A DNA stretch of 64,000 nt from Alphaproteobacteria bacterium (GTDB lineage: Bacteria; Pseudomonadota; Alphaproteobacteria; UBA6615), in NCBI GenBank assembly GCA_021774445.1, contig JAJFJA010000019.1:124001-188000 (forward strand). The letters run 5' to 3'. Positions 33,979 to 41,645 of this stretch are shown piece by piece (position 1 is the stretch's first letter; each line of letters starts with the position of its first letter). Made by a program: the position numbers and the translations under genes. The notes under the pieces were generated by a model. It was given only the letters and a program-made list of their open reading frames with translations, did no database searches and was not told the origin of the DNA.

Positions 33979-35352
33979 ATGACCATTACAGAAACGACGA
34001 TGACCACTCGGTCGGCGGAAGAAACCTCCGTCAAGCCGATGCGCATCAGCATCTTCGGGCTCGGCTATGTGGGGACGATCTCCGCGGTTTGTTTGGCCAA
34101 TGAGGGCCATCGGGTCGTCGGAGTCGATACCAGCGAGACGAAAGTTTCCCTCATCGCCGACGCCAGCTCGCCTATCGTTGAAACGGACCTCGACAGCAAC
34201 CTCACATCCGCAGTGGAATCGGGGGCGCTGTCCGCGACGACAGATTGGCGCGGCGCCGTCATGGAGACCGACATCACGATGGTCTGCGTTGGGACGCCGA
34301 GCCAAGCCAACGGCAGCCTTGACCTCGGCTATTTGACCCGGGTCTGCGAACAGATCGGTACTGTCCTCAAAGACAAGGCCGGGCGGCATATCGTGTTGGT
34401 TCGCAGCACGATCTTGCCCGGAACGATGCGAGATCGGGTGCAACCTTTGCTGGAGAAGGCCTCCGGCAAGCGCGCAGGCGAAGGTTTTGGCCTGTGCTTC
34501 AACCCTGAGTTCTTGCGTGAAGGGTCAGCTATCAACGATTTCTACAATCCGCCAAAAACGGTGATTGGGGAGAGCGATAAAGAGAGCGGCGACATCGTCG
34601 CCTCGCTCTATGAGGGGCTGGACGCGCCACTTATCCGCACCGATATTCGGGTGGCGGAGATGGTGAAGTATATCGACAATTGCTGGCACGCGCTGAAGGT
34701 GGCGTTCGGCAATGAAGTGGGTGCCATGGCCAAAGTACTTGGTCTGGACAGCCATCAGGTCATGGATATTTTCTGCCAGGACACCAAGCTCAACATTTCG
34801 CGCACCTACCTGAAGCCGGGTTTCGCATTCGGAGGATCGTGTCTGCCGAAGGACCTGCGTGCGATCGTGCATTTTGCAAAGTCGGCGGACCTTGACCTGC
34901 CGATCTTCGGCGCGGTGCTGCCGAGCAACGAACTACAGATCGAACGCGGCTTCAATCTGGTGCGAGATGCCGGCGAACGAGCCATCGGACTGGCGGGCCT
35001 AAGCTTCAAGGCGGAAACCGACGATTTGCGCGAGAGCCCGCTGGTGGAACTGGCGGAACGGCTGATCGGTAAGGGTTATGACCTGCGGATCTATGACCCG
35101 AACGTCAGTTTGGCGCGCCTAACCGGTGCCAACCGCGACTATATCCTGAATCATATTCCGCATATCTCGCGGCTGCTGGTGGACTCGGCTGACGAGCTGT
35201 TAAACCATGCCAAGACCATCGTCGTGGGCAATAACGACCCGAAAGTTATCGCCCTGCTCGGTTCGGCCGGACCGGAACATAAGGTTATCGACCTCGTTCG
35301 GGTTCCCGAGGCAGAGCGGTTTGAAGGACGGTATGAAGGCATCAGTTGGTAA
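33979..35352 (+). CDS. algD: GDP-mannose 6-dehydrogenase (AlgD-type)
   Basis: The 457-residue enzyme has the UDP-glucose/GDP-mannose dehydrogenase plan: NAD motif SIFGLGYVGTISAVCLANEG, VCVGTPSQANGSLDLGYL, STILPGTM, FNPEFLREGSAINDF and the catalytic FGGSCLPKDLR with Cys288. Many details follow AlgD rather than Ugd, including CQDTKLNISRTYLKPGFAFG, LSFKAETDDLRESPLVELAE and the very C-terminal GISW (GICW in AlgD). It oxidises GDP-mannose to GDP-mannuronate. The ATG at 33979 is three bases after the heparinase stop; an internal ATG at 34039 would match the AlgD start more closely. No alginate polymerase genes (alg8, alg44) are seen, so the mannuronate goes to another polymer. Confidence 0.88.
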   Translation: MTITETTMTTRSAEETSVKPMRISIFGLGYVGTISAVCLANEGHRVVGVDTSETKVSLIADASSPIVETDLDSNLTSAVESGALSATTDWRGAVMETDITMVCVGTPSQANGSLDLGYLTRVCEQIGTVLKDKAGRHIVLVRSTILPGTMRDRVQPLLEKASGKRAGEGFGLCFNPEFLREGSAINDFYNPPKTVIGESDKESGDIVASLYEGLDAPLIRTDIRVAEMVKYIDNCWHALKVAFGNEVGAMAKVLGLDSHQVMDIFCQDTKLNISRTYLKPGFAFGGSCLPKDLRAIVHFAKSADLDLPIFGAVLPSNELQIERGFNLVRDAGERAIGLAGLSFKAETDDLRESPLVELAERLIGKGYDLRIYDPNVSLARLTGANRDYILNHIPHISRLLVDSADELLNHAKTIVVGNNDPKVIALLGSAGPEHKVIDLVRVPEAERFEGRYEGISW

Positions 35353-36613
35353 GAACGGACGGCCGCGGCGCGTCCTCATCATCGTCGAGAACCTGCCGGT
35401 CCCCTTCGATCGCCGGGTTTGGATGGAAGCGACGACGTTGCAGCGCGCCGGCTATGAGGTCTCGGTCATTTGTCCGAAGGGCAAAGACTTCAACGAGAGC
35501 TATGAAGTCATCGAGGGCGTCCATATCTATCGCCACCGGTTACCAATAGATGCACGTGGAGCGCTAGGCTACCTACTCGAATACCCGGCGGCGCTGTTTT
35601 GGGAGTTCGTTCTGGCTTGGCGTGTCTTGCTGACCCGAGGCTTTGACGTCATCCATGCGTGCAACCCGCCGGACCTCATCTTCCTTGTCGCCGGTTTCTT
35701 CAAACTGTTCTTCGGAAAGAAGTTCCTGTTTGACCACCACGACCTTTGCCCCGAGTTGTTCGAGGCAAAGTTTGCGAAGAAGGGGTTCTTCTTTAACCTG
35801 ATGCGGTTGTTCGAGGGGCTGACGTTCAAAGTCGCCGACGTCTCTATCGCGACAAACGGTTCCTACAAAGATGTTGCGGTAAACCGGAACGGAATGATCG
35901 CGGACAAGGTATTCATCGTGCGGAGCGGGCCGGACCTTAACCGCTTTAAGATCTTGCCACCCGAACCGGCACATAAGAATGGCCGGCGCTTCATGGTCGG
36001 CTATGTCGGGGTAATGGGTCAACAGGAAGGACTGAACTTCTTACTGGACGCTGCGGAGCATGTCGTACGGGTACTAAAACGAGAGGATGTGCAATTCTGC
36101 CTGGTCGGCGGCGGCCCGGAGCTACCCTTGTTGCAGGCCGATGCAAAGCAGCGCGGCATAGACGACTACGTGACTTTCACCGGGCGGGTGCCCGACGCAG
36201 ATTTGCTGTCGGTGCTTAATACCGCGGATGCCTGCATCAATACTGATCGGCATACGGTCATGAACGATAAATCGACGATGAACAAGGTTGTCGAGTATAT
36301 GGCACTGGGCAAACCCGTCGTGCAGTTTGAGTCCACCGAGGGGCGGGTCTCGGCAGGGGAGTCTTCCCTATATGCGCGCCCGGACGATCCCGAGGATTTG
36401 GCCAACAAGTTGGTAGAGTTGCTCGACAATGCCGCGCGGCGTGAGGAAATGGGGCGATTAGGCTTCGAGCGGGTGCGTGATAGCCTCGCCTGGCAACATC
36501 AGGTGCCGGTGCTGCTGCGGGCGTATGGCGCACTCTGGGGGGACGCCGTGGATGAACCGGACCTGGAGCGTACCCTAGCCGCCACCGGCAGCGCTTCCAG
36601 GGCGGGCAGCTGA
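35333..36613 (+). CDS. Family 4 glycosyltransferase
   Basis: The 426-residue GT-B enzyme has an N-terminal acceptor domain (RRVLIIVENLPVPFDRRVWM, TLQRAGYEVSVICPKG, IHACNPPDLIFLVAGFFKLF, FDHHDLCPELFEAKF) and a GT4 donor domain with VGYVGVMGQQEGLNFLLDAA, FCLVGGGPELPLLQ and VEYMALGKPVVQFESTEGR. The usual E-x7-E pair is modified here. It adds a sugar, often mannose or glucose, to a lipid-linked glycan. ATG at 35333 has GAAGGA upstream and overlaps the AlgD-type gene by 20 bp. It ends the O-ligase-heparinase-algD operon. Confidence 0.9.
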   Translation: MKASVGKNGRPRRVLIIVENLPVPFDRRVWMEATTLQRAGYEVSVICPKGKDFNESYEVIEGVHIYRHRLPIDARGALGYLLEYPAALFWEFVLAWRVLLTRGFDVIHACNPPDLIFLVAGFFKLFFGKKFLFDHHDLCPELFEAKFAKKGFFFNLMRLFEGLTFKVADVSIATNGSYKDVAVNRNGMIADKVFIVRSGPDLNRFKILPPEPAHKNGRRFMVGYVGVMGQQEGLNFLLDAAEHVVRVLKREDVQFCLVGGGPELPLLQADAKQRGIDDYVTFTGRVPDADLLSVLNTADACINTDRHTVMNDKSTMNKVVEYMALGKPVVQFESTEGRVSAGESSLYARPDDPEDLANKLVELLDNAARREEMGRLGFERVRDSLAWQHQVPVLLRAYGALWGDAVDEPDLERTLAATGSASRAGS

Positions 36614-36946
36614 TCCCCGACCGGACGGCTGATTCATATACCTTTTTTGACAGATCGATCACGCCTTTACCCCTTACGGCGTAGTTGTCCTAGGTAGTTC
36701 GCGGCTGAAAAAGCAAGATTCTCTTCATTTCGGTGTTATTCGATGGTGAGGATACCCCTAATTAGTCAAAGACTACTCCTTCCATCGTCTTTGATCGGGT
36801 CACGTTAGTGCGAATAATGCCTACTCAGCATGAAGGGTGCACACAAGAGCTGCGGCTGAATACTCCGATAGCCGACGTGCTTATAGGTCACGCTTGATGG
36901 TTTTTGGTTTGTCCAATGTCACTCTGGTCAGAGGTAGTTTTTCGAT
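36614..36946. promoter_or_regulatory. AT-richer intergenic region upstream of the second polysaccharide operon
   Basis: These 333 bp carry no gene and look richer in A and T than the coding regions. An exact inverted repeat TCAAAGAC (36766-36773) and GTCTTTGA (36787-36794) with a 13-base spacer lies about 155 bp upstream of the ArnA-like gene start. It could be an operator or an RNA hairpin. This is the natural place for the promoter of the following run of plus-strand genes to 48.06 kb. Confidence 0.45.
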
Positions 36947-38038
36947 ATGAAGGTAAAAAATATTGTTCTTCTAGGCTGCGGCGGTTTCATTGGCAGCCAT
37001 CTACTCGACCGGCTTTTGGCGGACGGTGGATACAATGTTGTTGGATGGGATTTTAGCGCCGATAAGATTGCCGGCCATCTCGATAACCCCAAGTTCCGGT
37101 TCTATCAGTCCGACGCCTTTTCGGAAGGCACAGCAGCGGACTTGGATAACGCGGTCAAACATTCGGACGTTGTGATTTCGCTGGCGGCAATCTGCAACCC
37201 CTCGCGCTACAACACCGAGGCGATCGCCACCATCAATTCCAACTTCACCGAGGTTCAGAAGCTCGCCGAAGTTTGTGCGAAGTACAAGACCTGGATGATT
37301 CATGCCTCGACCTGTGAGGTATACGGCCGGACGATGGCAAGCTACCTGCCGGACAACAGCTACGACAATCCGGCGCTTTACGAGCAGATCGAGGACGAGA
37401 CCCCGTTGATCATGGGGCCGATCCAGAACCAACGCTGGAGCTATGCTTGTGCAAAGCAGCTCTCCGAGCGTTTGCTGCACGCGTATCATGTTGAGCAGCA
37501 CATGCCGATCACCATGTTCCGCCCGTATAACTTCTTTGGGCCGCGCATGGACTTCATTCCAGGCCGTACCGGCGATGGCGTGCCGCGCGTGCTGGCGTGC
37601 TTCGTCACGGCGCTGCTGGACGGTACGCCGATGAAGTTGGTCGATGGCGGTCATGCCCGGCGGGCGTTGCTGTACATCGATGATGCTGTGGATGCCCTGG
37701 AGCGGATGCTGCAAATGCCTCAGGCGGCACAGAACCAGACCTTCAACCTCGGCGCCCGTCAGAACGAGATCTCGATCCGCGATCTGGCGGTGATGATGCG
37801 GAATGCTTACGCGGATGTCAGCGGCAATCCCGCTTATCGTTCGCATCCGATCATTGAAGTCTCCGGGTTGGATTTCTATGGCAAGGGCTATGAGGACTGC
37901 GACCGGCGCGTGCCGAACGTAGCGAAAGCTCGGCGCTTGCTCGGTTGGGAGGCCAAATACGGCCTCGAGGAAACCATCAACTACACCGTCCGCTACTTCT
38001 ACGACGAGTTCGGGCGCGAGTCCGCTGCGGCGGAGTAA
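36947..38038 (+). CDS. ArnA-like UDP-glucuronate decarboxylase/UDP-4-ketopentose synthase
   Basis: The 363-residue extended SDR closely follows the dehydrogenase domain of ArnA: VLLGCGGFIGSHLLDRLL, the catalytic HASTCEVYG (Thr122, Glu124; ArnA has STSEVYG), Tyr166 and Lys170 in RWSYACAKQLSERLL, FRPYNFFGPRMD, LVDGGHARRALLYIDD and FYGKGYEDCDRRVP with Arg321 at the place of ArnA Arg619. Those Glu and Arg residues support oxidation and decarboxylation of UDP-glucuronate to a 4-keto-pentose or on to UDP-xylose/apiose. No formyltransferase domain is fused and no ArnB gene is present. UDP-glucuronate would come from the Ugd encoded at 52.1 kb. Confidence 0.85.
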   Translation: MKVKNIVLLGCGGFIGSHLLDRLLADGGYNVVGWDFSADKIAGHLDNPKFRFYQSDAFSEGTAADLDNAVKHSDVVISLAAICNPSRYNTEAIATINSNFTEVQKLAEVCAKYKTWMIHASTCEVYGRTMASYLPDNSYDNPALYEQIEDETPLIMGPIQNQRWSYACAKQLSERLLHAYHVEQHMPITMFRPYNFFGPRMDFIPGRTGDGVPRVLACFVTALLDGTPMKLVDGGHARRALLYIDDAVDALERMLQMPQAAQNQTFNLGARQNEISIRDLAVMMRNAYADVSGNPAYRSHPIIEVSGLDFYGKGYEDCDRRVPNVAKARRLLGWEAKYGLEETINYTVRYFYDEFGRESAAAE

Positions 38039-38049
38039 GTCTTGTGCGG

Positions 38050-38086
38050 TCTGCGGTTCGGTTCGGCAACGATGCCGGACCGCAGA
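38050..38086 (+). terminator. Stem-loop between the ArnA-like and sugar transferase genes
   Basis: TCTGCGGTTCGG (38050-38061) pairs with CCGGACCGCAGA (38075-38086), 12 bp with one G-U pair. It begins 11 bp after the ArnA-like stop. A weak TTTT follows about 15 bp later. It may lower transcription into the next gene rather than end it. Confidence 0.45.
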
Positions 38087-38131
38087 AAGCCTTGAGTGGT
38101 TTTGGTGTTAGTCTGCAGGTAGCGGGCGGCA

Positions 38132-39607
38132 ATGCGTACAACTTGCAAAATTCTTGCGGATAACCCGCCCGAGATGACCGCGACAGTCGCGTCACGAGAC
38201 GTTGCAGGCCGGGGTGCGGGCAGGCCTCGCTCCACGGTTCAGCGCGAGGTCGTTTGTGGCTTGGTGCAGGCAGCCGATGCGTTCGCTATCGCGGCAATCG
38301 GCTTCTCTACTCTGCCGGCCGCCGGCGCTTGGACGGTCGTTACGCTGGCGACGTTGCTTCTGGGTACCCTACTCGGGATCCGGCTGCTGGCGATGACCGG
38401 CATCTACACAACGGCGAAACTGCGGCATCCGTTGAGCCATATCCCAGCAATACTCGGGGTAACCGTCGGCCTTGGGGCCGTCGCCTGGGGCGCCATCGTG
38501 GTGGGCCAGATCGGCGAGTTGCCGACAAGATGGATCATCGGCTGGACCGCAGGTGCAACCGTCGCGATGGCGGCGTTGCGGCTGGCCCTTTTCGTAACAG
38601 TGCAGCGTTGGGTGCGGGTGGGCGCATGGGCGCAAAAAATCGTGCTCGTGGGGTCGGAGGCCGATGTCTGGCGGGTGGCAAACTCGCTGACCCAGCTCGA
38701 GCCCGGCGACGAGATGATCACCGGTGTGTTTGCGGATGCCCTATCCCAACGGATCGCCAAGATGACCGCCGCTGAGGGGACGGGATACGTCGAGGAGGCC
38801 GTCGACTATTGCCGGCTGAACCCGGTGGACCGGGTGATTATCGCCATGCCTACCGAACCGGGCGGCCAGCTGAAGTCATGGGTGGAAGCCCTGACAACTT
38901 TGGCGACCACGGTTCAGATCGCGCAGAACAGTCAAACCTTGTTTCATGATGCGCCGGACGCCTCATTGACACTCGTCGAACTGGCGGGACGCCCAATGAC
39001 ACCCTGGGGCGGGGTCACGAAAATGCTCATGGATAAGGTTCTCGGCGGGCTGATTTTCATAATGATTTTGCCAATCCTGGCATTGCTATGGGTTGCGGTG
39101 CGGTTAGACAGCCCGGGACCGGCGATATTTCGCCAGCGGCGTATGGGCTACGACAACAAGCCTTTTACGGTGTTCAAATTCCGCACGATGGCCATGGGGC
39201 AAGGTGCGACTGACGGTGCCCAGCAGACCAATCTGGGTGACAGCCGTATTACCCGGCTAGGTGAGATCTTGCGCCGTACCAGCCTTGATGAACTGCCACA
39301 GCTGTGGAATGTTTTGCGCGGGGACATGTCCTTGGTCGGACCGCGGCCGCACCCGGTGGCCATGCGTACGGAGAACCTGCTGTGCGAGGAGATTGTCGCC
39401 GGCTATGGCCGTCGCCACCGCGTCAAACCCGGCATTACCGGATGGGCGCAAATCAACGGTGCACGCGGGGCCACTCACACGATCGAACAACTGCGCCGGC
39501 GGGTCACTTTAGACTTTTTCTATTTGGCGAATTGGTCGCCTTGGCTAGACGTAAAGATTATCTTCCTGACGATATTCAAGGGCTTTTTCGATAAGTCGGC
39601 ATATTAA
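38132..39607 (+). CDS. Polyprenyl glycosylphosphotransferase (WcaJ/ExoY-type initiating enzyme)
   Basis: The 491-residue protein has N-terminal membrane spans (about 50-70, 80-95, 105-130, 140-160), a CoA-binding-like middle (KIVLVGSEADVWRVANSL) and the catalytic bacterial sugar-transferase domain from about residue 300: MDKVLGGLIFIMILPILALL, FKFRTMAMG, RRTSLDELPQLWNVLRGDMS, VGPRPHPVAM and KPGITGWAQINGARG. It moves a sugar-1-phosphate, usually glucose or galactose, from UDP-sugar to undecaprenyl phosphate, the first step of repeat-unit building. The first ATG at 38132 is used; 38174 is an alternative. Position inside the operon fits the initiating role. Confidence 0.92.
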   Translation: MRTTCKILADNPPEMTATVASRDVAGRGAGRPRSTVQREVVCGLVQAADAFAIAAIGFSTLPAAGAWTVVTLATLLLGTLLGIRLLAMTGIYTTAKLRHPLSHIPAILGVTVGLGAVAWGAIVVGQIGELPTRWIIGWTAGATVAMAALRLALFVTVQRWVRVGAWAQKIVLVGSEADVWRVANSLTQLEPGDEMITGVFADALSQRIAKMTAAEGTGYVEEAVDYCRLNPVDRVIIAMPTEPGGQLKSWVEALTTLATTVQIAQNSQTLFHDAPDASLTLVELAGRPMTPWGGVTKMLMDKVLGGLIFIMILPILALLWVAVRLDSPGPAIFRQRRMGYDNKPFTVFKFRTMAMGQGATDGAQQTNLGDSRITRLGEILRRTSLDELPQLWNVLRGDMSLVGPRPHPVAMRTENLLCEEIVAGYGRRHRVKPGITGWAQINGARGATHTIEQLRRRVTLDFFYLANWSPWLDVKIIFLTIFKGFFDKSAY

Positions 39608-39681
39608 CCGCAACGCGTTTGGTTGCGTAAATCATATTTCAACTGCGGGTCAGCGACAGGTCCGAACATTATTGGTGTGTT

Positions 39682-41619
39682 ATGTGTGGAATTGCCGGAC
39701 TCTATAATTTGCCCAGCGCCGAAAGCCGGTTGCCGGCAATGCTGCGGTCAATCGCCCATCGCGGACCAGACGCGGAAGGGCAGTACCGGAACGCGGCGGC
39801 GGGCGCGCAGGTCGCGCTGGGTCATCGCCGGCTGTCGATCATCGACCTCTCGGATGCGGCGAACCAGCCGTTCGTCAAGAACGGCCTGGCGCTCGCCTAT
39901 AACGGCGAGATCTACAATTTCCAGGAGCTGCGACGAGAGCTGATCCGAATGGGTGTGAATTTCCGCACCAATTCGGACACCGAGGTGGTGCTGGAGGCCT
40001 GGCGGGCCTGGGGAGCAGCGAGCCTAAAGCGGTTACGGGGCATGTTCGCGTTCGCACTTTTCGATGAAAACACTGGCCGGATGGTGCTGGCTCGGGACCA
40101 CTTGGGGATCAAGCCGCTGTTCATGTTGAAGCGGCAAAATGGCGTTGCCTTCGCGTCGGAATTGAAGGCGCTGCGGCCGGTTCTCGGCCCCGATACCGAG
40201 CTCAACCACACGGCGATGGTAGCGTCGCTGATGTATTACTGGGTTCCGGACAGCCACTGCGTCCTGAAGGGCGTCGAGAAGCTGCCCGCCGGTCATTGGG
40301 CCGAGTTCTCGCCGATCGGCCAGATGCGACTGCACACCTTTTGGGATGCCCAAGTCGAGTTGGTGGAGCGCCAACGGCAGCCGGTGACGGTGCCCGAGTT
40401 GCGCAGCATTCTTGAGAAGTCGGTCGCCGATCACATGATCGCCGACGTCCCGGTGGCGACATTCTTAAGCGGCGGCCTAGACTCTAGTTTGATTACCGTG
40501 CTGGCAGCCCGAGCGAACGCCGATATCGACTGCTACACAATCGCCTTCCGCAGCGAAGATCAGCGTTTCGAGGCGATGCCTGACGATTTGTTCTACGCGC
40601 GAAAAGTCGCCAAGGACTATGATCTGCGGCTGCATGAGATCGAGATTGCCCCAGACGTCGCCAACATGCTGCCGCGGATCGTCGATGTGTTGGACGAGCC
40701 GATCGGCGATGCGGCGGCCATTAACACTTATCTGATTTGCGAGGCCGCGAGGAAGGCCGGGGTAAAGGCGCTATTGTCCGGTATGGGCGCGGATGAGCTT
40801 TTTGGCGGTTACCGCAAACATTATGCCAGCCTGCTGGCCAAGAAATACCAGCGCATACCGGGATTTGTCCGCCACGAGATGATAGAGCGTCTCGTCGGCG
40901 CCCTGCCGGTCGCGGGCGGGAATCGCGGTTACAAGACCGTGCGTTGGGCGAAGCGGTTCATAGATTTCGCCAGTCTTCCCGAGGAAACCGCCTTCCGCCG
41001 CAGCTATACGCACTATGACCGGGAGGGTTTTCATTCCTTGCTGGCGCCGGAGTTGTGGTCGTCCGTTGAGCAGCTGTTCTACGAACATGCCGCGATCTAT
41101 CACGGCGGCCCCGAGGATGATCACGTCAACCGCATGTGCTACACCGATACCCGGCTGTTCCTGAGTGGCTTGAATTTGACCTATACGGATCGCGCGAGCA
41201 TGGCGGCCTCCACCGAAGTGCGGGTGCCGTTTGTCGATTGGCAAGTGGCAGAGGCCGCGTTCTCGATTCCCGGCGAGCAGAAAATCGTCGGCCGCGAACG
41301 TAAGGCAATTCTGAAACAGGCCGCCGAAGCCTGGTTGCCGAAAGAAATCATCTACCGGCCGAAGGGGCTGTTCAGCGCGCCCCTGCGGGCGTGGATCCGG
41401 CGTGACCTGGGCGAGATGATCAACGACGTACTGCCAAATGGCGCGTTGGTAAAGGATGGACTGTTGCGGGGCGAGAAGATCCGCAGTCTTATCGATGAAG
41501 ACCGCCGTGGCACTGCCGACAGATCAAAGGAAATCTGGCAGCTTCTGACCCTCGAGACTTGGTACCAGCGCCAGTGGCGGCAACCCGCCGAGCAAGAATT
41601 CGCAGAGGCCGCCGAGTAG
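39682..41619 (+). CDS. asnB: Asparagine synthase (glutamine-hydrolysing), copy 2
   Basis: The 645-residue enzyme has Cys2 for glutamine hydrolysis (MCGIAGLYNL), HRGPDAEGQ, ALGHRRLSIIDLSDAANQPF and AYNGEIYNFQELRRELI. The synthetase domain carries the perfect PP-loop SGGLDSSLITV at 263-273 and LLSGMGADELFGGYRKH. It differs from the copy at 25.4-27.3 kb in the linker and C-terminus, so it is not a recent duplicate. In this place, after the initiating transferase and before a sugar oxidoreductase, it most likely amidates a sugar carboxylate, as WbpS-like proteins do (inference). The gap to the next gene is 26 bp. Confidence 0.92.
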   Translation: MCGIAGLYNLPSAESRLPAMLRSIAHRGPDAEGQYRNAAAGAQVALGHRRLSIIDLSDAANQPFVKNGLALAYNGEIYNFQELRRELIRMGVNFRTNSDTEVVLEAWRAWGAASLKRLRGMFAFALFDENTGRMVLARDHLGIKPLFMLKRQNGVAFASELKALRPVLGPDTELNHTAMVASLMYYWVPDSHCVLKGVEKLPAGHWAEFSPIGQMRLHTFWDAQVELVERQRQPVTVPELRSILEKSVADHMIADVPVATFLSGGLDSSLITVLAARANADIDCYTIAFRSEDQRFEAMPDDLFYARKVAKDYDLRLHEIEIAPDVANMLPRIVDVLDEPIGDAAAINTYLICEAARKAGVKALLSGMGADELFGGYRKHYASLLAKKYQRIPGFVRHEMIERLVGALPVAGGNRGYKTVRWAKRFIDFASLPEETAFRRSYTHYDREGFHSLLAPELWSSVEQLFYEHAAIYHGGPEDDHVNRMCYTDTRLFLSGLNLTYTDRASMAASTEVRVPFVDWQVAEAAFSIPGEQKIVGRERKAILKQAAEAWLPKEIIYRPKGLFSAPLRAWIRRDLGEMINDVLPNGALVKDGLLRGEKIRSLIDEDRRGTADRSKEIWQLLTLETWYQRQWRQPAEQEFAEAAE

Positions 41620-41645
41620 GTGGATCCTAACGTACGGACAATTCG

